Source: Styela clava
Lineage: Eukaryota; Chordata; Ascidiacea; Stolidobranchia; Styelidae
Assembly (NCBI RefSeq): GCF_964204865.1
Contig: NC_135258.1
Coordinates: 15,801,001-15,865,000, forward strand
Direction: 5' to 3'
DNA length: 64,000 nucleotides
Below the pieces are notes generated by a model. It searched no databases, was not told the origin of the DNA, and saw nothing but the letters and a program-made list of their open reading frames with translations. Both the position numbers and the translations under genes were made by a program. Shown here one piece after another: positions 32,266 through 42,612 of this stretch (positions within the stretch are counted from its first letter, which is position 1; each line of letters begins with the position of its first letter).

Positions 32266-35200
32266 ATGGCTTTGCGATCAAAGTTTGATCCAGTTCTTCA
32301 AGGGTTGGACAAAAACTTCAGATTAACAAAATATACTAGTAAGTAAACTTCCATTGTGTTGATCAATTTTAAGTCAACATCGAAACCGAGTATCAAATCA
32401 GTAAAATGCTATGGAATTTTATGCAATTCAAAGCAGGAGATATCGGTCTGTTTGAAATAAATTAGAATCCGTAGATTTCAATGTCTATTCTCTAATAGCT
32501 AAACTATTATATTTGTAGGTCTTCATGGCGGAGGTTGCAAAGTGCCCAATGATGTTTTGCATAAATTACTTGAAGACTTGGGGCAATCACAATACAAAGA
32601 AGAGCAGTTTATGGGAGGAATGATTATGCCTCGTCTGGGTAACTTTTAACTAATGTTTTCTAAATATCCCAAAAATCATGGTAATTTCATTGAGAATTAA
32701 AATTACCATGATTTTGAATTACAAATGAATTGAATGAATGAAATTTTATGATCCTGAAAAGCGAAGCACATTTCTTTTGAATCAAGCTTTATTGGACACC
32801 CAAGTTGTTTCCGTTCTTATTCCTGTTTCTCTCATTTTCGTTACTTTCAGTCCTGTATCTGATAGGTTTCTAACTATCCGCATTACATTAATTTTCTTGG
32901 TATTAGCATTTACTTGTTTTAATTGCCATTTGGTATTCCATTTAGAAATTAGGTAAGTTATCATTTTTGTTTTTGAATATGCTTGTATTTGGCAGGAATT
33001 GGCATGGATACTTGTGTGATACCACTAAGGTTTGGAGGTTTATCGCTTCTACAAACTACTGATTTTTTCTATCCATTAGTCGATGATCCGTACATGATGG
33101 TAAGTTGCAGCATAATAATTCACTTCAAACGTTTTGTTCAACTGTTAAAAGAAAATATTATTGTCAACTTAACAACAGAGGGAATATCATAAGTGATCAA
33201 ATTTAATAGTTGAAACTTTTTTCCTTTATTTCGAGCATGGAATGCCTCTAGTACAGCCTATATCACGTCACATCCAGCTAATTTTGTTTTTAGATAGATA
33301 TGATGAGGACCGTGATTTACAGTGACTGTATGTTTTCATTTTTACAGGGCAAAATTGCATGTGCCAATGTGTTGAGCGATATGTACGCCATGGGTGCAAT
33401 TGAATGCGACAATATGTTAATGCTGCTCGGTGTTAGTTCAAAGTTTTCAGAAAAGGAGAGAGATACTATTGTCCCTCTCATCATCCGTGGTTTCAGGGTA
33501 AGTCTTCGAATACTTGCGGATTTCGTCACAGTCAGTCACGGAATTGTGAATTTTTAAATTTTATATTTAAAGGATTGTGCGGAAGAAGCTGGAACATCTG
33601 TAACTGGAGGCCAAACTGTCTTAAATCCATGGTGTCTTATTGGTGGTGTAGCAACTGCTGTTTGTCAACCTAACGAATACATAATGTAAGTTTTGTATTG
33701 TTATCATTTATCCAACTGTTCTTACGATAGCAAAATTGACTTTTTAGTTATACATTTGTTCTGTTATTCATTTTGCTATTTAGTATTTATTTTATATGAT
33801 ATTCATGTGTCGTTCGCTCCGAAGAAGGTTATGCGCAAGTGGCCACTAGTATGTAAGGGGCTATTTTTTTTGGAATAACCAGAATCTTCCTAGTTTGACA
33901 TGGCCTACCCCGTGTGAGTTGTAGGGCATGGGATTTGAACCAGAGATTTCAATCTGCGATGTCATCCTAGCTGATTCTAACGCTAGTGGGCTACTGTGCT
34001 CACATTCTTGTAGATTATTGACTATTCCTTATTTCAATTTTGGTTAAGTTTTGTTCATATCATTGGTATTGTTTTTACCATTTATCAGGCCAGACAATGC
34101 AGTTCCTGGTGATGTTCTGGTATTGACAAAACCACTTGGTACACAAGTTGCGTGCAATGCTCATCAATGGTTGGAACAAGTGCAAGATAAATGGAACAGA
34201 ATAAAACTTATAGTTACAGAAGAAGACATTGAAAAGGCATATCAAGATGCAATGTTTATTATGTCTCGACTTAATAGAACCGGTAAGTAATTTTTCAAAA
34301 ACTATTATTCTATAATATGGAAAATGTTATGCAAACTTGTCTTGCAGTCTTTAAAACAATAATGCTCTTTATTAATGATGCCACCTAATGATTTTATGTT
34401 TTGTTATGTCACAATTAGTGCATAATTTTGTAAGCGGAAAAACCAGATGTGATCTTAATCTCATCCTACTATTTGTAATCAAGATCACCATCGGTAGTAA
34501 AGCGTTGTGCATAACTATGTTAGCATCGCAGGTTACATATCGTCGTTGTGCCGTACCTCTTTGTACTGGAATTTTATTTGTATATTTCATGTTTGTTGTC
34601 CTACTATAACGCAGCAGTCCTAAACTGCAGTTGTACTTGTTGGGGTGCATGTCTCACATCTGTGTCTTAGGCCAGTAAGATCTTGAACATTTATCCAGTC
34701 TCTGTTATACCGTTGGATTATTATGCAGATACTATTACATTTTTTGAGGCAAATTAATATGACTGAGTGATGCTGAACTGGATATATTCCTTGCCGCCTG
34801 TAGGCCTATAGAACCTTGTTTGCAGTGATGGCATCAAAACGCTTGATAAAAAAAAGCAAAACGTTCAATTGAGATTGATTGATAATTTTCAAATTATTTA
34901 CAGCTGCTCAGCTCATGCATCAGTATGGCAGTCACGGTGCAACTGATGTAACAGGCTTTGGAATACTCGGCCATGCTAAAAACCTTGTCAAACAACAACG
35001 AAATGAAGTCAATTTCATCATTCATAATCTACCATGTATCAACAAAATGGCATCTATTGCCAGAGCATGTGGGAATATGTTTGGATTATTACAAGGCACA
35101 TCTGCAGAAACATCAGGTATGTTTTTGAATTGTTAAAAATAAGATGGTATGATATGGAAACCTGGATCATTGCCCGTGCAACTGTTGAAAGTAAACAGTG

Positions 35201-37565
35201 TTGGTAATTCTGACTTTCATGAGTGACATGAGGAAAAATCTTCATGACACTGCTACAGTTAGACCGACAGGACTTTTAATATGTTTAAAGTTATTTGCCT
35301 TCTCTGGTCAACCATTGCCATAACTTCAAGTAGCAACTGTGTATTTAGAAACCTAATATTCACTGTATTTTTCAGTGTGCTAATGATTGTTTCTATGCCA
35401 AATTGAGAAATGAGCAGCCATTTATTCCAACTGAATTCCTTGACTGCCATAAATATTTGCAAGTTTCAATTAACAAGTTTAAATAAACTTTTTTTTTCAA
35501 ACTAGTTACTGGTATTTCCATTGTTTGAATGTCAAAATTGTATTGATGTGTTTTATTAGGCGGTTTGCTAATCTGTATGCCAAGGGAAGATGCTGCTAAA
35601 TATTGTGTTGAAATAAAAAGAGTTGAGGGGCATCAGGCTTGGATTATTGGCGTTGTTGAGAAAGGTATGTATATTTCATTTGATGATACTTTTACTGACT
35701 GGCCCATTTATCTAACATAATCCACATTGTTATGCCAGTGGATGGAGTACATTGTTTGGATCCGTAAGCGTGAGTGAAAGATATATACAAATGAATTAAA
35801 ATTCTATTACTTGCTTCTGTAGGTGATCGAACAGCTCGCATAATAGATAAACCTCGTGTCATAGAAGTAGAGACTTTAGAAGATGGAACAGTGCAGAGTG
35901 TACCGCCGACATCGACTCCTAGAAGAAACTCAACGCAGGTATGTGATTCATTGCCTGTGATAGATGAAACTGAGTAATTTGCTATTGTAAATACATTCTG
36001 AAACTTTGGAAGCTACATTCTGGAATTTTACTGAGTAATTAATAAGCCAGTATTGTCAATTTGTCATGAATGGGTACCAAATGGCCAACATATATTATAC
36101 TTGGCCACAGGAAATTATGCCGTAGGAAATCTCACCACATAGGAAAAATCGCCGCAAGAGCATTTAGCTGTAAAACAAGTATTTGTGATAAATTAAGAGC
36201 ATACCCTAAATAAACCTAACTGTTTTTATCACAAATACTTGTTTTACAGCAAAATGGTCTTGCAGCGATTTTTCATGTGCTGAATTTTCCGATGCGGCGA
36301 AATTTCCGGACACGATTATACTTTTTAGATAAATTTTTACTATAACAATTTTGAAACCAAACGAAAATGAAATTGTATATCTATGCTATGCAAGGAACAC
36401 AGTTTTCAACTGTTACTACATAACTAGTCGACGCATAATTGTATATTTTTTGACGAGAATTACCTGCATATTTCAATTCTCACTCATGTTGCATTTATCT
36501 GCAGCTCAAAACGCCTATATCACCACAACTTCAACAACATCATAGGCTGAACAATCAGAAATCACTTGAACCACCACATAACAGATTGCCAACTCAGATC
36601 AGTCAATCACAAGTACAACCCACTAATAACCATCATATATCCCATCCAAGTGTGACCAACGCTGCTACAATTCAAGATCATCATATCGCTCATATTGCAG
36701 ACGTGTCTCAGCATGAAACTGTACAGATGCAGCAGGTTTGTTGATTGAATATAGGATAGGGTTTACATATTTATCCCGGGGAGAGGAAAGCCTATGAGAC
36801 GGCTTAAGCCTGTGGAGAACGTGGCCGGTTACCAGTCCATGTTGGGTATGTGATTAGTTATTTGTTTTCGCCATAACCGACCAGCGGTTACATGAACCAG
36901 CAATCCTCTCGCACGTAACTGTCCCCACATGGGAGTCGCACCTGCGATGCCCCGCAGAGCAATCAGAGGTGCGTGGGCAAGCGTATTCCTAACGCTTAGC
37001 ACGATGCGCTACGCCACCGAGCCATTTAAGTATGATAATATGCAATTTGGGTATACTAGGCATATAGACGGATTTTCTTTTGCAATGGGATCAATTGATC
37101 TACTTTGGTTCATCTATCAATCAATATTTTATACACATTTGGCAATTTATAATGACAACTATTTTAAAATATTATCCCATTGAACTAAATTTCTTTAATA
37201 TTGATATTTTGATAATTTTGTTTTGATATTTTTAAAATGTAATCAATTGATAAATAGATCTACTTATATAATATGCTCTTCATAACAATATCACCTTTAA
37301 TATATATATAAATTCTAATTTACCTGACCTGATTTGTTCATTAGTATGTAAGAAACTACTAACCCCATGAGACCTTTAACAATAAATATCGGAGATCTAG
37401 AGAAGGATTGCTCTTTATGTAATACTTAGCCCTAATTAGTTTAGTCCCACATTTCCATTTCCATGTAAAAATTTCCATGTTTTCCAGGTTGGAGTACAAG
37501 ATTCTCAGTCGTATCATCAACAACAAATACAGCAGCAATCCCAATATCGACCGCATCAACCTTGA
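32266..37565 (+). CDS. SEPHS1: Selenophosphate synthetase with Gly at the selenocysteine site
   Basis: Eleven coding exons with consistent phases: 32266-32338, 32519-32638, 32996-33099, 33348-33497, 33573-33685, 34089-34282, 34904-35116, 35560-35664, 35823-35938, 36505-36735 and 37488-37565, giving 498 residues (human paralogues 392-448). The family makes selenophosphate from selenide and ATP for selenocysteine synthesis. The active-site loop reads LHGGGCKVP: position 29, Sec in SPS2 and Thr in human SEPHS1, is Gly (GGA, 32530-32532), while Lys32 is kept. Other hallmarks are [50 protein letters not shown] and [11 protein letters not shown]. Residues about 397-498 form an unusual Gln/His-rich tail encoded by the last two exons. 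With no Sec or Cys at position 29, it is probably an SPS1-type paralogue that does not supply selenophosphate (inference). Confidence 0.95.
32672..32715. repeat. Perfect 16-bp inverted repeat in an intron
   Basis: AAAATCATGGTAATTT at 32672-32687 and its exact reverse complement at 32700-32715 enclose a 12-base spacer. It lies just downstream of exon 2 of the selenophosphate synthetase gene. Confidence 0.85.
33872..34010 (-). repeat. tRNA-derived SINE in a selenophosphate synthetase intron
   Basis: The minus strand shows GCCCACTAGCGTTAGAATCA and a B-box GGTTCAAATCC, as in a tRNA head. It lies in the intron between exons 5 and 6. Confidence 0.6.
34716..34762 (+). repeat. Fragment of an interspersed repeat 3' end
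   Basis: TTATGCAGATACTATTACAT followed by TTTTTGAGGCAAATTAA matches the 3' end of the repeat at 61208-61262. Confidence 0.5.
36103..36314. mobile_element. Foldback MITE with exact 9-bp target duplication
   Basis: 212 bp that is nearly all inverted repeat: the centre has perfect arms (CTGTAAAACAAGTATTTGTG and its complement), and the outer ends GGCCACAGGAAATTATGCCG and CGTGTCCGGAAATTTCGCCG (inverted right end) are related. Flanked by ATTATACTT at 36094-36102 and 36315-36323. A 9-bp duplication with long inverted repeats is typical of Mutator-like elements; that assignment is inference. It lies between exons 9 and 10 of the selenophosphate synthetase gene. Confidence 0.85.
36746..37025 (-). 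repeat. tRNA-derived SINE (SINE-A), fullest copy
   Basis: Minus-strand head GGCTCGGTGGCGTAGCGCAT with an A-box-like segment and B-box-like GGTGCGACTCC, then the body CGCTGGTCGGTTATGG. The tail runs into CTATCCTATA. Other copies or fragments: 39762-39968, 45463-45500, 48481-48558, 51908-52042, 53696-53910 with 56047-56115, and 4016-4076. It lies in the last intron of the selenophosphate synthetase gene. Confidence 0.8.
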
Positions 37566-38184
37566 GAAAGCATTGTGATATATTGCAGATGACGCCTAGC
37601 CTGGCACACTTTTTCTGTTGTACGATTTTAAGAACTTTAAAATGGGATGAACGGATCCACGTTCATGGACACATACCACGGTCAGAATATTGGGCATTAT
37701 ACTGGCTGATGGATGATTCCGTGTCACATGTCTGTGGGTACAAATAGTCATAGATTATTTTCAACAAAGAAAACATGGAGAAATATTATGCAGCAAGATT
37801 AAATGAATCATGTATAGAAAATTACTGCGTTATGGAGTGGATCACTGTATAATATTTGAAAACAAAATGAAATGTTACATTCAACAGTTTGGTAATGACT
37901 TTTAGTCTAGTGACGATTGCCAAACTAATCATGGTATCAAATTAAATGGCAAAAAGAAACATGGCTTTAGTAAAACTAGCCATGTGTTTGTGCTTTGGAC
38001 ATTGGTTTAAATCAATGGGGGTCTCAGCTGTATTACAATCCAGGGTTGTGTGGATATGAGTGCAATATGGATAATGGAGAGACAAGCTACTTCAACTTTG
38101 AATAATTATACAAACTTTCAGCTTTTTAGTCCTGATTTTTGCTTTTTCAGTAATTACCAATACTGTTGCCTAAAAAAAAATAAA
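37566..38184 (+). other. 3'UTR of the selenophosphate synthetase gene
   Basis: Non-coding sequence after the TGA at 37563-37565. An AATAAA at 38179-38184 is a candidate polyadenylation signal. No SECIS element is obvious by eye, in keeping with the Gly isoform. Confidence 0.45.
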
Positions 38185-38470
38185 TGGTTTCGTTGGTAAA
38201 TGTTGAGGATGATCTTGTTTCATATGAGGTGCTGTTTTAAGTGTTGATAATGAGTCGATTAATTCCGCTACAATATACTTTTCATGTAATATTTTTTGGA
38301 CTTTTTATGAATGATTGTGGGCATCATGGCTTAGCAGAGCCTGAATTTTTTAGGTTGTCATTTGTGAGGCGATTCATCATGATGGCCAAATATGGAATCA
38401 TAATTAACAATCCATGGGTCCCACAATTTGCTATTCAAATCCAGTAATATTTGTTAGTATGTGTATAGAA

Positions 38471-39330
38471 CAGTGTTTCCCAACCAGAGTCCGCGGAGCG
38501 TTTGAATGAGTCCGCAACGAGCCAGAAATTCAGCCACGTTGCGATTTACGTTAGAATTTACATAAAAAAACAAGTTTAGTCACATAACATTAATCGAGTC
38601 AATAATTACTGGTTACTGAGTATATCTGGGCATATATTCGAATATTCAACTATTAGAATAGCAATTTCCTATTTGAAAATTTGGTAACAGGTGATGCAAT
38701 AGGTCGTTTGCGCTTAATCCGAGTATATCCGCGGGTTCAATCTATATGCGGGTGCTAAAACCCATGGATTAGGGTTAGTATGGGTTCAAATATCCGTAAA
38801 ACACAAAAAAATTACATAGGTGCAATAGTATGCAGGTGCAATTGTCAGATTAAAATGATCACAATAAAATTAATTATAAACCATGGCGATGAATATGTAT
38901 TTTTTAATTTACTGATATACTTTGAATATATTTTATTAAGTACTAAATCAAGTTGTACTTTCTAAAAATTCATAGTAGATAGTAGGATTTTTCTAACTGC
39001 GATAACAAATTCGCAAGATCGCAAAAAATGGGTAATAATCTAAGTATAATCGGGCAATATATTTTCACATTATTATGTTCACAGATTGCCATTGTATTTT
39101 AGAGAAGTAATGCTTTCATCTTGTCGTAATTCGACGCAACCGCGAATTATCATGAACACAATTAGGTTAAAATAGGAATACATCTTAAATTCTCGTCGTA
39201 AAATTCTGTTGTGTTCGGTTTTATTGCCTGTTTACACAGAGTATACGGTTGCAATAAACGCACCTTGAGTCCGCAAAGGGTTTCGCCGGTGAGAAAATAG
39301 TCCACGACCAAAAAAGGTTGGGAAACGCTG
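38471..39330. mobile_element. hAT element with CAGTGTTTCCCAACC ends and exact 8-bp duplication
   Basis: 860 bp. The left end is CAGTGTTTCCCAACCAGAGT; the right end, inverted, is CAGCGTTTCCCAACC. Flanked by GTATAGAA at 38463-38470 and 39331-39338. It includes a partial GGGTTCAA-family repeat (38726-38848) and no transposase frame. Confidence 0.9.
38726..38848 (+). repeat. GGGTTCAA-family repeat, copy C
   Basis: GTATATCCGCGGGTTCAA, CTATATGCGGGTGCTAAAAC, then GGTGCAATAGTATGCAGGTG, colinear with copies A and B. Nested in the hAT element 38471-39330. Confidence 0.75.
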
Positions 39331-39397
39331 GTATAGAATAAACATCCAATGCCTCTTAGATTTGCCACTATTATTGTTACAGTTTAAAGGAGCATTT

Positions 39398-39741
39398 AGT
39401 TTATCCTACATACGTCCCGTTTTAGGTGGGACAGTCCCACTTTTCAACGTCTCCGTCCCGACGGGTCAGCCAAAAGTCCGGCTTTTGCGTTAAGCCAGTC
39501 AGCTTAATACACGAACGACACCAATTAGCATGTTCTCGATACTGTTGTTGCTGTGCAGCGTACCGATACTTACAGAAGGTGGATGCGTGGTTTTTGTTTG
39601 TTAGCGGATAATTGCTACAATTTGGTCAATGAAAACAGTCGGGTAGGTTTTAAATGTAAAATCTGTAAATTTAGAGTTGAAGAAATCATTGCTAAGGTCT
39701 TTGTGGACTTCCTGCTTTGAGCACAAAATAGGGTAACCCTA
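39398..39741. mobile_element. CGTCCCG-type hAT fragment
   Basis: ACATACGTCCCGTTTTAGGT plus GGGACAGTCCC at the left matches the left end of 48762-50459. The right end TAGGGTAACCCTA resembles that of 27962-29631. No target duplication found and the interior is short, so it is a deleted derivative. Confidence 0.55.
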
Positions 39742-39761
39742 ATTAAATGGATAATATAGAA

Positions 39762-39968
39762 TGGCATTTACATATCTATTCTGGGGGAATGGAAAGCCGA
39801 TTAGACGGCTTAATCGCATGGTGAACCACGGCCTCTCGTCCCGTTACCGATCCATGTCGGGTATGGGATAACTTAGCCAGTTATTTGTTTTCGGAAGCAT
39901 GGATTTGATGGTGGAGGAAGCCATAACTGACCAGCGCTTACGTAAACCACTCTGCGGCGGCGAGGCGA
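39762..39968 (-). repeat. SINE-A partial copy
   Basis: Contains CATTTACATATCTATTCTGG, a GAAAGCCGATTAGACGG segment and CCATAACTGACCAGCGCTTA, matching 36746-37025 but lacking the tRNA-like head. Confidence 0.65.
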
Positions 39969-40609
39969 TTAACTATCATGAAGGTCATGTTCCCGGAAGA
40001 AAATACTGAATTTCGGGATCGGACCTTATCATTTTACCAACGCCCATATTAACATGGCGGATATGAAACTTGAATATTTGCGAATGAACCATAGGAGAGT
40101 TATTTGTAGGTTGTACTAGGAATTGACTGATCTGAGTTGGCAATCTGTTATGTGGTGGTTCAGAGGAAAACCAAATTGTTGGTGGTAGAAAAAATTCTTT
40201 TGTTCTAAAAAGTTAACTAATCTATTGTGCATTACTTTTTCCTTTTACGCTATTCTTCGCTTGCTTAGAATTAGAACACCACTGCTACCATTGCGAATAA
40301 AATTTGTCACACCACTCTTGGCGTGAGACAATAATTTTCGCATAGTGCGGAAGTTATTGTAGGATCGTTTGTCAGTCTAGACACGCGATATCCGGCACTT
40401 CATTTTTAAACTTTGGGAGCGGAAAAACTTGCATTTGTTACGTAATAATATGCTTTATCGGGTTTGCCCAGACTCAAATACTGTATGTGTTTTTTGCGCA
40501 TGCATGGCAGCCTACTGTATTCTTCCTGTTGTAAAACACACAACTGGTTCGAGGCAATTTTGGGGGGTAATTCAATAAAATTCACTCAACCTTAGACGCG
40601 ATCAACTGC

Positions 40610-40648
40610 TCGAGACGTGGCGATCGACGTGTTGGCCACCCCTGAACT
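40610..40648. mobile_element. Isolated hAT right end
   Basis: GTGTTGGCCACCCCTG is the inverse of a CAGGGGTGGCCAA hAT terminus. No partner end recognised nearby. Confidence 0.35.
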
Positions 40649-40947
40649 ATACGAAAGTCAAATGACGATATCTGAAACATTTCAGAAAAATGTGATCCTA
40701 TGAATTCCGAAAAGCAGATATTTGGATTGAAATATCGGACCCGGGAGCTTGGAAAAATAAATAGCGCTATCGCGACTTATTTCACCAATGCATCCTAACA
40801 AGAACATCGGCCTCACATATACGCATGTTAGACATTAATTCTATATAATTTACTTAATAGCAATGCACGAACATGAAACAACGCAACATAATCCTTTTGT
40901 ACCGAATACTGGCACATATGCAAGTATGCCTACTGTGCGAGTGTTAC

Positions 40948-41655
40948 TCATTTTTTCTGGTAACAATAAATACAAGAGTTGAAATTTGAAGACGAATCTT
41001 CCTTCCTAAAATTCTCTGGTACAGCATCTTCACCAACTTCGAATGTATTTCCATTTACGAATAGTTCAAGTTCTTCAATTTCTCCAGAAATAATGAGAGA
41101 TTTTAAGACCTTATCAACGGCTTTTTCCACTTCCACGTTGTATGTACCTTTAGTTAAAGCAAACACCATTATTCCCCCTGTTGTCAAAACTTCCAAGAAA
41201 TTTATCAAAAGCTCAGGATCCAGATGGTTCTTGGTTATCCCTCCAGCACATAGTATTGCATCATATTTCAAACCACGACTTGTCATAATTGGCTTCCCAG
41301 GCGATAAAAATTGAGTAAATAATTCATCGTATGTCTCTTTTCTCCGTGCAATTTTAAGCATTTCTTGACTGCCGTCAATTCCATGAAGTAGGCCCTTGAA
41401 GGCGTTGTTTCGTAACAATGACCCAACTAGTCCAGTACCACAAGCAACATCTAGTATTTTGATGGATTCATCGCAACCTAAATATTTTAGCGCAATTCGC
41501 ACAGTTTGCATTGGCGCGCTATAATTTAGAACTTTCATATCGGGATCGTATTTTCCGGCTCATGCATTATACGCGTCCATTAATGCTTCGCCGCCATTGT
41601 TTTCATCAAATACGTTATTGCACTTTCCTAAAGCCAGCGAAGCTTCGTTTTCCAT
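40948..41655 (-). pseudogene. METTL27: METTL27-like SAM methyltransferase, intronless, in-frame TGA
   Basis: A single uninterrupted exon of 236 codons. The frame is open except for a TGA at codon 32 (41562-41560), in the context YNA-stop-AGKYDPDM where relatives have Trp (a one-base TGG to TGA change). Class I methyltransferase motifs: motif I ILDVACGTGLVGSLL, post-I LLHGIDGS, motif II YDAILCAGG and a following LTTGGIMVFAL strand. Reinitiation at Met40 (41538) would keep motif I but lose the N-terminal helix. Lack of introns suggests a retrocopy, or a gene damaged by a nonsense mutation, or a sequencing error. Methyl acceptor unknown. Confidence 0.75.
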
Positions 41656-42186
41656 TGTTAGTAAGTAACAGCCCGTAATTCTTGATATAAATTTTTAGTT
41701 AATGCTCTTTTACAAAAATAATAAGAGACAGATTAGAAAAATGTTACGATTGATATAGAGCAAATTATTTTTTAGATGGGAGCAGCTCGATTGAGTTTGC
41801 ACCCAGTAGCCTACTTCTCATCCGGATATACTGTAAACCCAGGAGTACACAATGTATAAGAGTATACAATAGTTTACAATGTATCAAACCCGAAAAGTTC
41901 GAGCGTATTGTTTCCCAAACCTTTTTTATTATATTCCTTCATTTTCCTATATTGAATTCCTTTATTTCTCTCTCTCTCTCTCCATGGATAAAAACTCTGT
42001 TTTTGCTATTTGTTAAATCTCCAATGAACCCTTAGCTAGTGTTACGTGCATGTTGTACTCAGTATAATTCGAATAGTTTATTTGTATTACAATAATACTG
42101 ATATACAGTCGCATATAATTTTATTTGTCATGATATAAATAGTAACTATACATACTATAGGTAGGGTTGGCAAGAGTATTTAAATT

Positions 42187-42521
42187 TTCTTGCTCTATGC
42201 CAGGGTTGTGCAGAGACGGCCCGCGGGCCTTGACCCGGCCCGACAAGCAATCTAGCGTGGCCCCTATCAACACGCATATGTTTTCATCCAGCATAAAATT
42301 CTAATCCAACAGTTTGTGTTTGAAAAGGCGCACACATGGATAAAAATACATGTTTTCTTTTTCCCTTGTCGTTGAGTTAAATCTTTTTTGTCGCTTTGCC
42401 CGGGGCACCTATTACTGTAGTCCGCATTCCCTTCTCTTGCCTTTACTGCCATTGTTTGTGTGTCGCTGTTAGAAGTCTGAAATTGGTTACATGGCCCACT
42501 GACAAAATGTTTCACACCTCT
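42187..42521. mobile_element. hAT-type MITE inserted in a local repeat
   Basis: The left end CAGGGTTGTGCAGAGACGGC and right end TTTCACACCTCTG are approximately inverted, and GGCCCGCGGGCC lies near the left end. The sequence on either side (CTCTATG and CCTTTGCACTGGTA) is continuous at 43400-43422, showing an empty-site relative in the window. The target duplication is blurred. Confidence 0.6.
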
Positions 42522-42612
42522 GCCTTTGCACTGGTAATTCCGTATGCGTATTTTCCAGTTTTTATCTTTTTGCATATTTACGTGAAGTATTACTTGAGAA
42601 CCTGTCTCATCT

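Noticed and set aside
31000-32518. Alternative Sec-encoding exon for selenophosphate synthetase
   Set aside because: No TGA-GGN-TGY-AAR pattern with a splice donor was found by eye.
41560-41562. In-frame TGA of the METTL27-like gene as a selenocysteine codon
   Set aside because: The aligned residue in the family is Trp, not Cys, and no SECIS-like structure was evident downstream; a nonsense change or sequence error is simpler.
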